From positions 45,551,348 through 45,615,347 of the forward strand of contig OX344764.1 in the NCBI GenBank assembly GCA_947034895.1: a stretch of DNA of 64,000 nt. Direction: 5' to 3'. Origin of the DNA: Rhytidiadelphus loreus (taxonomy: Eukaryota > Streptophyta > Bryopsida > Hypnales > Hylocomiaceae). The first letter of the stretch is position 1, and every line of letters begins with the position of its first letter. The translations under genes were made by a program, and so were the position numbers. Positions 25,101 to 36,986 of the stretch are shown here, piece by piece. A model generated the notes under the pieces. The model did not search any database. It saw nothing but the letters and a program-made list of their open reading frames with translations, and was not told the DNA's origin.

Positions 25101-26577
25101 ATCTAAATCTAACTCGACTGGCGCCAAGAAAATGATTCAAAAAATCACCTGATGATTGACTATACGGGACCTGGACGTATTGCTCCACAAGTTACCGAAT
25201 TATTTTGCAACACGTCGGCACGTTTTCATGGTACAGGCCGAAGCACCAAATTCACGTCCAAGAACCAACCAAAGAAACGCAAACTCGTCGAAGTGATCTC
25301 CATCCTGACAGAAATGAACAATATCTTGACCGTAAACCCTAATTTCGAGGGAAAAGAGACCAGACGCCACAAAAAGATTGAAACGATCACCAACTGTTGA
25401 TGATATGCGATCTGGAGGTATTCCCCCGCGAGTTCCAGAACTCATTCCGGCACGTGCAAACGTTAAACCGCATAAAACATCCAAACTCACGTCCAAAAAT
25501 CAACCGAACAACCCTAAACTCATCACTCTCCCCGCCTGACCAACATGCACCTAAACCCTAATTTCCACCAGCGCCTCAAATAAGGTTCCCCAAAATCACC
25601 AGATGATTGACGATATGCGACACGGAGGTATTCCCCGCGAGTAACAGAACCCTTCCCGGCACGTCGGCAAATTGAACCGCATGAAGCATCCAAATTCGAA
25701 AGGAGTTCGTACATCTTGGGGTCATTTCTAAAATCAAACGAGTAAACCTAAACTCATCACTATCCCTCCCATCCCCTACTCCCTCACTAACATCTTGCAC
25801 CTAAACCCTAATCACCCCACCCCGCAAAAGGTTCATAAAATCACCAGATGACAGACGATATGTGACCCGGAGGTATTCCTCCATGAGTTACAGAACCACT
25901 TCCGACACATGCGCACGTTAAAGGGCATGAAGCATCCAAATTCACGTCCCAAAATCAACAGGACAGACCTGAACTCACCCCCTCTCCCCTCCATGATCAA
26001 TATCTTCCACCTAAACCCTAATTCCAACTTCCAGCCCCAAAAATGTTCATAAAATTACCAGATGATTAACGATATGCGACCCGGACGTATTCCCCCGCGA
26101 GTTACAGAACCACTTCCTGCAGCTCGGCACATTACACCGCATAATACACGCAGGATTATGAATCCCACAGTACTTGCACGCATGCTCCGGCAGATGCCTC
26201 TTCCAATACTCGAGATTCTCCTCCTCCCCGGCGTCTTCGAAATTCAGATCACTAATCCCTGCCGTCACACCGGCCACAATAATCTTCCCGTCGTCCAAAT
26301 CACTCCCTCCTCCTCCTCCTCTTCCATCCCCGACGCTAATCGGACTGCCCAAGCCCTCCCCTGGGACAGAAGGCTCCGTCCACACCGCTCCTCGCGGCTC
26401 CGCTGAGAATCCCGGGTACTCGTAATCGTCCCCCTGCGTGTTCAATTCCAGAAAAGTGTACGCGTCCGCCGCTTGTGAGGATCGCAAGTGCTGATGCTGT
26501 TGTTGGAGTTGTTGCTGTTGATGCTGTTGCTGTTGCTGCAAGGCCGCCTCGAAGAGCGAGGACGCCTGGCCGGCCAT
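16103..26577 (-). CDS. UPF1: UPF1 RNA helicase, nonsense-mediated mRNA decay
   Basis: I read 25 GT-AG exons whose frames all agree, giving about 1,269 residues, the usual plant UPF1 size. Exons from the start codon: 26577-26059, 24240-23989, 23784-23614, 23400-23350, 23032-22940, 22821-22726, 22583-22533, 22397-22279, 22120-22012, 21722-21600, 21402-21331, 21090-21019, 20854-20788, 20428-20286, 20069-19998, 19808-19680, 19413-19258, 19068-18955, 18712-18614, 18515-18438, 18285-18151, 17898-17670, 17332-16689, 16422-16309, 16204-16103. UPF1 is the cytoplasmic ATP-dependent helicase that binds UPF2 and drives decay of transcripts with premature stops. Visible: an N-terminal Gln/His run; the Cys/His zinc domain split over exons 1-2; GPPGTGKT (exon 10); DESTQ (exon 15); GDHCQLGP (16); YRMHP (17); SVDSFQGRE (20); ALTRARFG (21). 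The Gly-rich tail has many SQ and TQ sites, the type phosphorylated by SMG1-like kinases. The start lies in a good context (GCCATGG). Confidence 0.96.
24700..26155 (-). repeat. tandem array of UPF1 exon 1/intron 1 boundary copies
   Basis: Besides the true exon 1 donor (GT at 26058-26057), five further copies of the same boundary lie in intron 1, with donor-equivalent GTs at about 25844, 25599, 25390, 25148 and 24981. A more eroded intronic fragment lies near 24700-24900. Spacing is 214, 245, 209, 242 and 167 bp. Each unit carries roughly the last 95 nt of exon 1 (the zinc-domain segment ending SHIVNHL) plus 100-150 bp of intron. Point changes and small indels break the frame in several copies, but every copy keeps a GT followed by (G/A)ATTTT or similar. 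Most units also carry AAACCCTA. Confidence 0.85.
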
Positions 26578-26596
26578 GGCGGATGGGCACCTGCGC

Positions 26597-26604
26597 TAGG
26601 GTTT
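26597..26604 (-). promoter_or_regulatory. telobox (AAACCCTA) in UPF1 5' region
   Basis: AAACCCTA on the minus strand lies about 20 bp upstream of the UPF1 start codon. Teloboxes are known plant promoter/5' UTR elements of housekeeping and translation-related genes. Further copies on the opposite strand lie inside intron 1 at 25333-25340, 25553-25560, 25803-25810 and 26013-26020. A regulatory role here is inference. Confidence 0.45.
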
Positions 26605-28588
26605 GGCGCTCATGAGCTATGGCGGGCCTGCAGTGAAGAAAAGGAAAGGGTGTACCACGGACCGTCTTCTGCGATTGAATGAGCCTGCAGGGGACTGGCG
26701 GGAGCTTAGGTTTTCAGCTATTGAACGTAACTGGTGGTAGCCTTCAGGTTTTACACATGCGGGCGGTTCTTAATTATGAAGTGTTGTGGGGAACCAACTT
26801 GGAGGACACGTTCGCCTCTTTCCTTGGGAACCTGGGATTTGTTCCCCTGTTGATCAGTTGCTGAAGTAGTTGCTGGAGGAGCTGGTTCGAGAAAAGTGCT
26901 GAGATGGCCATCACTCATGGTAGTCTGTTCGAATTTCGACTGGGCATTTTCAATCGCTCCTAGAGAAGGCCTGAAAACCGTGCATGCAATTCCTAAAATT
27001 GATGAAAGTGTATGTGGTGCACCAATGTCTTGGCATATGTGTTGGCATATGTGCAGTTTGAGGGGCAAGATGAAGGTAGAGGATCTAATGTTCTGAGTGC
27101 TTTGTGCTGTCTATGGGGTTGTTCACTGTATTCTAGTAAAATATGAGTATCCGTATGTTCTGAGGTTGTCCAGTGTCACACTGTACAGTAGAGATGTTTG
27201 ACATGTCTATGACTCTATTTTTGGATTTGAAGTGCACGCAATTAGGACTACTGTGAACTATGCTAACCTCTCCATTTTCCATTGATGGCAGTGGCCTATT
27301 CTATTCACGGTCATTTTGCACCTCATCATTGTTGCAGTCTATGCACAAGAATAGATACCTATGGCACTTCCACGTCAATAAATTGTGTAAAAATCATTCT
27401 CACTCTGATAATTATGATTCCAATTGCCTTTGAATTGCTCTTTTGGGGGTTGTCTACCCAAAATGTCCTTTGAATGTTTGCATCCCCATATTTGTGGAAA
27501 GAGTTGTTCTTCCAATTAGATGCCCCCCGAGATGCACGCTTTAAGAGCAGACTACCATATAAGGAGTGTGCCTTGTGCCGTTGCCACAATCAAAAGAAAA
27601 ATTAAAGTAAAATAAAAAAAATAACTCAAAAATCCATAACTTTTGCATTTGAGGTCTTAATGCCACGAAACAAAGCATGTGCATCACTCCTCACTAAGAG
27701 CTTTAAAACAGTACCAAGAACACAACCAGGAGACTCACAATTTAAGAGATCTCATTGTCATTGTAACAAACATATAAAACAAAACAAAAAGCTTAATTTA
27801 AGGTATGGATTTGGTGAAGCCCTGTATTTTGACATTAGGACCAAAAAACACTTTACAATTTTATTTACACACCTTTTCATCCAAAATTGACAATTTCATC
27901 TGCTTTTTACATAGAAATGATCATATTTCGATGGGCTAAAATAGAGTGTTTTTATTTGTAAGAAGTAAAGATTTGTTTTGAAATGGTACAATTTGGCCCC
28001 CTGATGCTCACCAAAAGGAAATGTGGCAATAGGGCTAATGGTAACAATACCCAATTATAAAGTTGATTCCTACAAATTCTTGCTACAAATGTGAAACCTT
28101 TCTCAAGAGAGCTTAGGATTGGTTTTGGATACACTTGTTTTTAGCACTTTTAAAATTCATAGATTACTCACACAATCTCCCAAAAATGAATTATGTAAAA
28201 ATATAGATCCCCTTTTGACAAACAACAACAACAACAAAATCATTTTAAGTGCAAAAATAGGAAACACTCTCAAATCCTTTTGTGGATAATTTTTTTAGCT
28301 ATTATCTATTCTATTAAATAAAATACCTTAAACCACTACATTGCATTTTTCTTTTTCAATTTTGTAGTTTGCCTTGTATCTTTTATTGGTTGAATATTTG
28401 AAACACAGTCATGTGGTGCTCATATTGAAATTGTTAGTGTGATAAACTTTATTATGTAGCTTATGTGGAGCACTTTAAAGTAATTTAGTAACTAAAGTTA
28501 ACCTCCAGAGGTCCATGCATCCCAAAAGTGGATGTGCCTTGGTCAACCTTGATTATCACTTTCAAAATAATCATTTTTGGTATATGTA
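26605..28588. other. UPF1 upstream region and intergenic DNA
   Basis: The first few hundred bases must include the UPF1 transcription start on the minus strand; no clear TATA box was seen, in keeping with a housekeeping promoter. The remainder becomes AT-rich, and I see no gene in it. Confidence 0.4.
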
Positions 28589-29397
28589 TTAACCCCTAAA
28601 TGCATGGGCGACCAAATATTGTTGATCTGAAATTTCAGGCTCATTTTGTAGTCAGCAGTTAAATTTGTTTGACTGGTTTAAAAAAAAAACTGGGCAGTTT
28701 TTAGGGTTAACTATTGAAAACTTTCATTTTTCACTGAAAAAGGTACATATTTGATTGTTGAGAGGTCTCCAAAGGCCATATATGTCCATTAGTGGAAGAG
28801 TAAAGTTTGCTAATTTTACTTCATTTTCCAACTTTGAGCAATTTCACTGGATTTGAGATCTAAAAACTTGTAGTTATCTATTTGTTTTGAAAATGGTCCC
28901 AATGGAAAGAGTAAAGTGTTTTCATGATTTTTACCATTGAAAATTTAAACAAAAAAGTGTTGATTTGGAGTTATTTGTGATTTATGCTTATAAAAAAAAA
29001 TTGCATCTCAACAATTGCAAGGTGGATTGTGTAATGAGTTTAATAGCTTTTCAAGTTATTTTAATTTTTTTGAAAGGGAATTTTAGTGTGCTAACACAAT
29101 TTGTAGTTGTTCATGTCACCTCCAATCCCAAAAACTTTTATGTGCAAATTTCGTAAACATTGTGGGGAAGGACAACATATTAAAAATAGAAAACATATAT
29201 TTCTCTTGTTATAATCTCACAACTCTTATGTAATTTTGCACTCAAAATTGGTGTGCATACTAATAAGCAAGCTCTTTAAACATCCATATGGTTAGATTTT
29301 GAATAAAAATCAATTTGCTTCAATAGAGATCACTATAAGCCCGTGCTCTTTTTTCATGGGAAAAACACACTTGAAAAGGCTTAGGCACTTAGGGATT
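28589..29397. mobile_element. possible piggyBac-like MITE, weak ends
   Basis: TTAA then CCCCTAAATGC at the left faces TTAA then TCCCTAAGTGC (minus strand) at the right, nine of eleven positions alike. The interior is AT-rich and non-coding. With such short, diverged ends the pairing may be chance. Confidence 0.3.
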
Positions 29398-32335
29398 AAA
29401 CTACAAAAATGAAGCTTGATAAGTTTTGTTTCTACTCTACCTTAAAACTTTGAAAAAAATCAAAAATCAAAAGTATTATTGCAATTGTAAGATCTATGTG
29501 TTAGGATCTAAATTATAGAATATTGTGAGTATTTCTCATGCTAACCTTCATTCAGTAAAAAATTCAAACAATTATAATATATATACTAGAATTAGTATGA
29601 GTTCATTTTCATTTTTTACTTCAAAAAATCACAATAATTTGATTTCTTTGTCAAAAAATTTAAAAAACACAAATTCAATAGAAAATACATCTCTTTCACA
29701 AGGAAAAAATTGTCGACATTTTATACAATAATTTTATAAAAGGATAAATTTAGCCTAATAGTAGCATTTAACTTGGATTTTGCTATATTTTGCAACGGAT
29801 TAGGTCCTTTAGAAGTTAAATAAGGGATACATGAAAGTCAAATTTATGTTCAAATTAAGATAGCATAAATTTTTACTCTTCAATTTTTATAATTACCATA
29901 AATATGATATGCATACTTATCAATTGCCTTCAATTGTAAGAAAATAAATAAATAAATAGCCTTGAATAGAACACTTGTGTCTTATACATAGTACACTATT
30001 TTGCAATGTCCTTTTGCAAATACTTTGCAACATTAGATGAATTTGAGGTCAAGGGAGGGTTGTTTCAAGCTTGTTCTTCAAGTTGTGAACCACTCAAAAT
30101 ATAAAATAAAATTTAAAAACAATTAATTTTAAAAATAATGTTATCCTACGTGTCATGGGCGCAGCCAAATTTGGCAAAGTTCCCATTGTAACCTATCATT
30201 TAAGAATTATCAACTTCCAATCTTATTTTGGCCCCCTAATATCATCTAATTAACCCTTTTGCAAATACATGGTGCAAGGGTGGTAGAAGAAGTACTTACA
30301 TGAATTTTCTTTAATTATTGTATGCAATTTTGAGCACTTGTAGTCTATTTGTGCACCTATGTAAGTACCTATGTTGTCTAGTCATGACAATGGAAAGTTA
30401 CATCTATATCATTGAAATATCTTGACAATTGGTTGTAGAACAAAGAGTGAGGAGATAGAAATATGAGTCATGTTTACTATTCCCTACCTATTTTGTTTGG
30501 TGGCACTACATTTTGATTCTTAATACCTAAACATTTGCATAAAACTTATACCAAAAAACCTATGATCTTACGGAAATGAACAAAAATTGTCATCATCCAC
30601 AATTTTCATAAGGTGCATGCATAATAATGTAAGGAACACTAAGTCAAATGTATAAGGTAGTTTGCTCTTAAAGCCATCATTAAGCCTACCGAAACTCATC
30701 ATTGACAATAATGGACATTTCAAGCAACATGTCACCCATTCGTAGATAGGGGCCACATTTAGAACATGGTCGTTTTTAGAATAGACTACCTTAATGCTAG
30801 CTTAAAGGTTATACTGAGATTCTTTTTCAATCATACTTGCTCAAGAGTCATATTCAAATTCCTTTTCAATCATTGTAGATGATAGCTACTATTAATATAA
30901 AGCGTCCTTTTACTTTGTTCCAAAGCTAATTTTCAATGAAAATTTGTTATAACCAATATTGCAAAATGACTAATTGCAACAAATCTCCATTAATTTGAAT
31001 ACTATATTAGATGTCAACTCAAGTTCAATTATAACAATGGGTATTTCTATGGCTTAGGCAAACTTTGGAGATCTAATAAAAAAATTTACTCAAAGTTCAA
31101 AAACATAGGTTGTTTTTCAAATTGTTAATTTTTAATTCCTTGTATAAAGGAAAAAATATTTCCAACATTTTTCTCTTTATTTACCTTTAAATTTGGTGTG
31201 TACCTAAAATTGACTAGTCTCTCAAGAATGGAGTACATACATCTTAGGCAAGAATCTAGACCGGACAATCTTGCAAAAAGGTCACAATTAGGTGTTCTTA
31301 GCTTAGCCAGTAAAGGTTTGCAAATCTCCAAAGTAGATACAGTCTTGATTGGAAATTTCAAAATAATCATTTTGGGTATTGTTTTGATTCAAACTAAAAA
31401 AATGAAGCTTTAATTTTTTTCTTCATACTCCATCTTATAATTTTGAATTTTTTTAAATTGAAAAAATTATTTCAATTTCAATTTCTATATGTAAGAATCC
31501 AAATTATCCAATATCATGTGTATTTCATTTATATATTTTTTTATTTTTAAATGGTTTAATTCTTAAAATTTTAAATATATTTTTCATTCTAGCTTTCATT
31601 TATGGTAAAAATTTCAAATTGTTTTAATACATATTATAATTGATACAAATTTGTTTTCACTTATTGCTTCAAAAAATCACAATAATTTGAATTTTGCATC
31701 AAATTTTGTGAATAAATCAACTTCAAGTCATTGGTAAAGATCTTTTGGGTGTAAAATATAAAACAAGTAATTGATAAATCTTCACACCAATCTCCATTGC
31801 TACTTGTATCTATTGAAAAAAATTCAAATTAATTAGATTTTTTAAATTATGTTTACTCATTTATTTTTTGACTTCTTGCTACAGAAATTATAAGAATTAT
31901 AATTTTTCACAAACTAAACTAATTTTTTGTGTAATGATAGACAATCCACATTACTCACATACTAAAAATATAAGAGTGCTATTTCAACACAATTTTAAAG
32001 GCTAAATTTAGCTTAGCTATGATGTTTGACCATTTCACAATGGATCTAATCCTTCAAGGGTTAACATGATCCTTTTTCAAAGATTGAGACTATTTTGCTG
32101 TCAACATGAGATAAATGCCTACTCTATGCCTACTCTCCAACTTTAGAATATTTGAATCTAACATTGAAAGTACAATGGAATATCATTGCCCTATCATCTC
32201 CCATTAGCAAAAAATTGTATATTTATTGTGACCAGATTTTCAGAGGACATTTTAAACTTACAAGAATTCAGTAGTTTAGAAAGACCTAATTACTGACAAT
32301 ACAAGTACATACACAGTTGCAAAACAATAAATTCT
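29398..32335. other. AT-rich intergenic DNA, repeat debris
   Basis: No coding sequence is recognised. It contains one copy of the CATTAGATG-ended element (30031-30250) and isolated motifs resembling piggyBac-like ends (near 29800-29820 and 32050-32065) for which I found no convincing partner. Confidence 0.4.
30031..30250. mobile_element. MITE-like element, CATTAGATG family, copy 1
   Basis: Starts CATTAGATGA and ends ATCATCTAAT, an inverted pair. The interior has the family layout: an AGGGAGGG(C/T) block near the left end, an A-rich middle, a TACGTGTCA block (compare TACGTCA) and a GGCCCCCTAA block at the right. Related copies lie at 37679-37948 and 54693-54981. Confidence 0.6.
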
Positions 32336-33730
32336 TTAAGTTGATCGCGTTAATGAGGACTGAGACCCACATCTGATTTCCTCTTGGATGCGAGCAATCT
32401 CCAGATCCAAATGATGGAAATAGATATTTCCTAAGATGGGAGACAAAACGCTTCCTTCCGGCATTTCCTCCTCCTCAGTGGAAGTGTCGATCCATATAGT
32501 ACCAAGTTTAAACATCTGCCTCAACGCATCGAAAAAAGCTTCGTCTTCTATTTGCTCCCCTAAGATTTTCAACAGCCGCTTCTGCACACTGGAGTGATCT
32601 ATTATGCGAACATCAAACTGTAGAAACCATGAAATTCCTTTCCACCCATTCTTTACAGACTTGAGAGCGGAGTGAACATTTGCACCTGGTCTACAATTGG
32701 AAGAAAATAAGGGTTCATAGATTCTCTCTAATACACCTCTGATAGCCTCTTGAATGACCTGATCCTTTGGCCGGACACAAACCCACTCTCTCGACTCGCC
32801 ACGTCCCCGCTTTGCAATTGCAAGTCGTTGCAAATGTTTGAATGGATACGACCCAGTCCGTAATTGATGTGCAGCTTCTTTGAACCAGTTCCAGTCCATT
32901 TCTCGTGAACGCAATGATCTGTTCTCCTTGGGAATGTGGGAGATTTCGAGTTCGTTACTGGCTAGAGTCCAGTTCCTACGCCTTTCGTTTAATCTTTCAT
33001 GAGCTGCTGCTAGTACTTGGGGATCCCCAAGTGTGGTGACAACATTATCGAATTTGTCATTACTATTTCGCTTCAATCTCCACAGAATATCCTCCTCTAA
33101 TTGCACAGATTCATCAGACAACTCCTCCCCTGACTCAATTTCGTTGCGAATCAGGCTCCCTTGATCGTAACGTGATTTCATGTAATAATCCGGATCTTTC
33201 TCAGTCTGCAAATCACTTTGCCTGTGTTCTTCACCTGTTGCAGACATACTTACGAGCCGAACTCCTTGTGACTGTATACTTGGGAACACTCTGCTGCTCG
33301 CACTCCGGAGTGTTCCATTCTGAAGATCAACAATGACCTCGGTATCAAAATACTAACATAGTGAATGCGAGAGGAACATTCGTGCGCAGAACGTTATTCC
33401 ATATATAGTATTGTTGACATTGCAAAGCATCACCATTCAGTATTCGAGATGAAGTGCATTCAATTGAACTGCATCCAAAGGTTAAAGAATTCAAACCTGC
33501 GAACTGAGATCAGATGCAGTGTAAACAGTTCCAGCGGTTAAACACTTGGTACAAAGTGGCTGCTGCTCATGAAGGCTTGTCCAATTTCGACTAGACCCCG
33601 CAACGTCCTCCAAGGATTTAGACAGGTCTGCACCACTGTAACCTAACAGAGCGCGAGCGAGAGAGGATTCCTGGCGGCCCCTCCGTGCTGCCAGTCCCAG
33701 CATCGCTGATCCGCTGGCTCCAGTCCAACC
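32336..33730 (-). CDS. nuclear group II intron RT/maturase-like protein, truncated before YxDD
   Basis: Two exons, 33730-33497 and 33319-32336, join in frame over a GT-AG intron. From the ATG at 33703 the product is 396 residues; the frame stays open upstream to a splice-acceptor-like site at 33731, so the true start may lie in an earlier exon. The N-terminus (MLGLAARRGRQESSLARALL) is Arg-rich and acid-poor at first, like a mitochondrial presequence. The C-terminal half matches the order of group II intron reverse transcriptases: the WVCVRPKDQVIQEAIRGVLE segment, a YEPLFS(S)NCRPGANVHSAL segment, a FDVRIIDHSSVQKRLL segment with the first catalytic-type Asp, and GSVLSPILGNIYFHHLD. The protein ends about 20 residues later. 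The YxDD block, thumb and maturase X domain are absent, so reverse transcription is not expected. It may be a domesticated splicing factor, a half of a split protein, or a decaying transferred mitochondrial rtl-like gene. Confidence 0.72.
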
Positions 33731-34572
33731 CTAAATCCAGGAGGTTCACCACACAGTCAGATGCATACAAAATCTAAAATCTTTCACACGTCATGGACTT
33801 ACATAAACTTCAATAAGTCACCTTTGAATGAAACATCATCCCTAATCTCATTTGAGGCACACAGTATTAAAGCATTCTACAGAAAAGATTGGTCCCCAGT
33901 ACTAACAGCATATGAACGAGAGATGTACGCATACCACTTCAATCACTAGGTTCAGTCAAAGCTCTCAGATCATGGAATATACGCCATTCTTCATCGCACA
34001 GTGACCATAGTGCATGACAAAACCGAATTGCAGGAAGTAGCAAATCCCATTATTGCACTCGTCACTCTTTCTCGTTACGCCATGCTACCCTAAAAATGAG
34101 GCCTCTACCCTAAAACCGTCGTATACAAGAAGACTGCCACACAAATGAAGCTCCGATCCCTAACCGGATATGAGAGTGGACTGCGATCTAGGACGACGCC
34201 AGCAGCTATCCAAAGACTTTCAATTTGGAAGCAACAATGCGACGCTGCCTGTGACAGAGGAGGAGGATGAACTGCAAGAGAAGATTACAGTTCAAAACCT
34301 ATTTTTACACTAAAGGAAGTGAATGTAGGTTAAGTGCGTGCTCAATCAGGTTCCTGCTTCCATGCTTGGTACCTCCGTTTGATCACTACAAAATCCGCCT
34401 CTCAGCAACGACGCAAAGTATTCAGCGCACACAAATACGACCACTCAGAAGACTTTTCCAAGCCCAGATTGATGATCTTACAAAGCTCGAACATTCCTTG
34501 GCTTCTGCGACACCTGCTAGAATCAAATCTAAAATTCTTCGAGAAGAATCGAAAACCCTAATTAAACCCTAA
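33731..34572 (-). other. upstream region of the RT-like gene
   Basis: The RT-like gene's 5' UTR and promoter should lie here. No further coding exon could be assigned. Several ACCCTAA-type motifs occur, strongest at 34553-34572. Confidence 0.4.
34553..34572 (+). promoter_or_regulatory. paired teloboxes upstream of RT-like gene
   Basis: Two AAACCCTAA motifs, 34553-34561 and 34564-34572, lie about 850 bp upstream of the ATG at 33703. Teloboxes are common in promoters of plant genes for translation and organelle biogenesis, which would suit a mitochondrial splicing factor. Function is inferred only. Confidence 0.35.
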
Positions 34573-36572
34573 ACCCCAAAATAAAAAATTAGTATCGACC
34601 TTCATCAAATGGAACGCGCAGAGCAGACTGAGAGATTTCTAAACCAAAAAAGGAGCAGGAGATGATAGCAGATTCCGCATCGCCAAAAACTAACGCACAC
34701 GCCATTTGCTTTTCTACAAAAGCCCAATCAAAATTTCAAATCCCATACCTTGAAATCAAAACGTCGGGTTGCGTCTGTCAACAAAGTTTACTGGTACCTC
34801 GAATTTCAGTTTCTTTTCAATCTCCAGATGCGGTCTCCGAATAAGGTAGAAACACTTCAAAGCAACACTTTTTCTGGTCCCACTAAGCTATCTCAAAGGG
34901 CAAATGAAAAAAAAAAAATTGATGACATTACTAGCAAAAGCAAGAGAAATGCAAGTGGTTTCGTAATTTTTTGACACTCTAGTAATATTTTACAAATTTT
35001 CAAAGTTGAGAATATAGGTTAGTTTACATATGATATTGGACTCACCTTGAATGAACATCCGCTTTAGCACAAGATGTCTCAACTATCAATTGATTGCTTC
35101 AAAAAACTCCTCACTTTTCATTGGTTGCTTTTAAAAAGTTGTGGTGGTGTACATTCAAAGTCATTTTTTATGTGTGGGAGAAGGAAAAATGCTTGCTTAT
35201 AGGTATTTTCTACTTTAAAGTGCTTTTCTATGAATGCAAATTTGACCTTTAGTTTTTGAGTTTGGAGTTAGGGCTTTGAAATTTTAGTAACGTTTCAATC
35301 TTCATAGAATTAGGTTATAGTAAAGGATGAAATGAATGCAAAGTGAATATTTTTAAGTGGTGATTTTGGGAGCTAATGACTTCGAATGTTGTGAAAGTGT
35401 TCACAAATGTATGATGTTCAAAGATAGGTTTACTCATAGAAGAATGCAACCCTTTCAATATAATACTCAACCAAAAGTTATCAAATAAGGTAGGAGATCC
35501 TATTTGCACCATGAAACTATTTATGCCACTTCATAGCCACTATGATTCAATAAAGTACAATTGAAAGTTTTAAATGTACACTACTACTACACAATGGTGC
35601 AAATAAGGTGGCTTTTGAATTATAACACACTAAGTTCTCCTACCTTAAGCAGATGAATAGGTGCATTTTTTTTCTATAGTTTTTTTGACAATCATTCATC
35701 ATACACTTTTTAATTGTGTACATTTTTTATGGTTAACCCCAAAATGTCCAAAGGGGCCTTCCCGTGGGCCTTCCCTCCAAAATTCCCTCCAAACTACCAT
35801 ATCTGAAATGAAAGTTTACTTTTTTAGAATCATTTTTTATAAAATATAACCACGGGACCTTGTTCAATTTGTTCCTTCTTATCAAGTTATTCTACCCTCA
35901 AATTTTCAAAGACTTGAACCATATGGATTTTGAGATATCTTCATTCAAAGTCTAATTTTTGAAAAAACAACATTTGAAAAATATCCTCAACAATCCACCT
36001 TTAATTCTACTTTTTGAATTATCTCTTTTTATGTGGTAGTATGAATGGCCCACCATTAGTGTGATTGTTTGGTAGTCAAAATAGCAAGTGAGGCAAATAA
36101 GTCATCCATTCTCCAAAACAATGATTTTTTTATTTGACTAGGTAAGCCTTTGTTGAATTAATGGCAACACTCTAACAACCGCATGATTAACATCCCTATC
36201 CAATAAAGCTTACCCTTGTAGCTATCAATGCTTTACATTGGCTACTAGAAACTCAAATGAAGTCAAATACATAAAATAGAGTGACCATTTACTAGCTTGT
36301 TGCATTTTGGAGGAAGTTAAAATGATTGACATACTTTTCTATAAACTTTTATTGAAAGATAAATAGAAATAAAATCTAATTTAATATTTTTTCTGAAGTT
36401 AGGAGTTTGAATTTTTTAAACTTTAAAAAGTACTAAGTCTACCATAGGTACATTCAAAACTCCGTTATATTAGGTCCCTTCCTACTACTAGAAAGGTATT
36501 ACCTTTGCATTACCACTAACGTTGCAAGAATACATTGGGCAAACAAACAAAGGGTGTCCTTTGAATTGTGCT
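34573..36572. other. AT-rich intergenic DNA
   Basis: No coding sequence or RNA gene recognised. TTAACCCCAAAATGTCC near 35732 resembles a piggyBac-like end without a clear partner. Confidence 0.4.
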
Positions 36573-36986
36573 TTAACCCATTAAGGATTGGTCGACCATT
36601 TTGTGGTCGATTTGGGTCCTTTTTGGTTTGTAGAGAGAGCATGTCAATAAATTTGATGACGTGGCAAAGGGGACGGATTTGGGGAATTGAGAAGTGAAGA
36701 GTTTAGGACAATAACTAGGCCAATCTTGAGGTGGCATGTGGCCAAAGGGTTGAAAAAACCAAGACAACAGGGGCTGAAATTACACCAAGATTTGCTAAAA
36801 ATTCTTACTTCACAATGCACCTTCACCAAAAAATTTAATGCTAAACCCTATATCATGTGCAACACTTCCATCCGTATGGTTAGATCTCCGATAGGCACTT
36901 GCATTCAAAAGTTTTAAAATTGCTCCCAATTGGCCATACAAAGGATTGCCCACCCCCGAAATCAACCACGGTCCTTAATGGGTTAA
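36573..36986. mobile_element. piggyBac-like MITE, 406 bp plus TTAA duplications
   Basis: TTAA at 36573-36576 and 36983-36986 flank a 406-bp element with inverted ends CCCATTAAGGA. It has no coding capacity. The ends resemble, but are not identical to, those of the 3559-8144 and 57437-58378 elements. Confidence 0.75.

Noticed and set aside
25320..26020. AAACCCTAA motifs in UPF1 intron 1 as an interstitial telomere array
   Set aside because: Motifs are single and 200-250 bp apart, not tandem; they ride on the duplicated units.
25200..26027. Minus-strand frames inside UPF1 intron 1 (with [18 protein letters not shown]) as separate zinc-finger genes or extra exons
   Set aside because: They are copies of the exon 1 end without their own acceptor sites, several with frame breaks; treated as a tandem duplication.
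32336..33319. RT-like exon as a nuclear insertion of mitochondrial DNA (NUMT)
   Set aside because: It has a GT-AG intron and an upstream presequence-like exon in frame, and no adjacent organellar sequence was recognised; a transferred gene fits better than a raw insertion.
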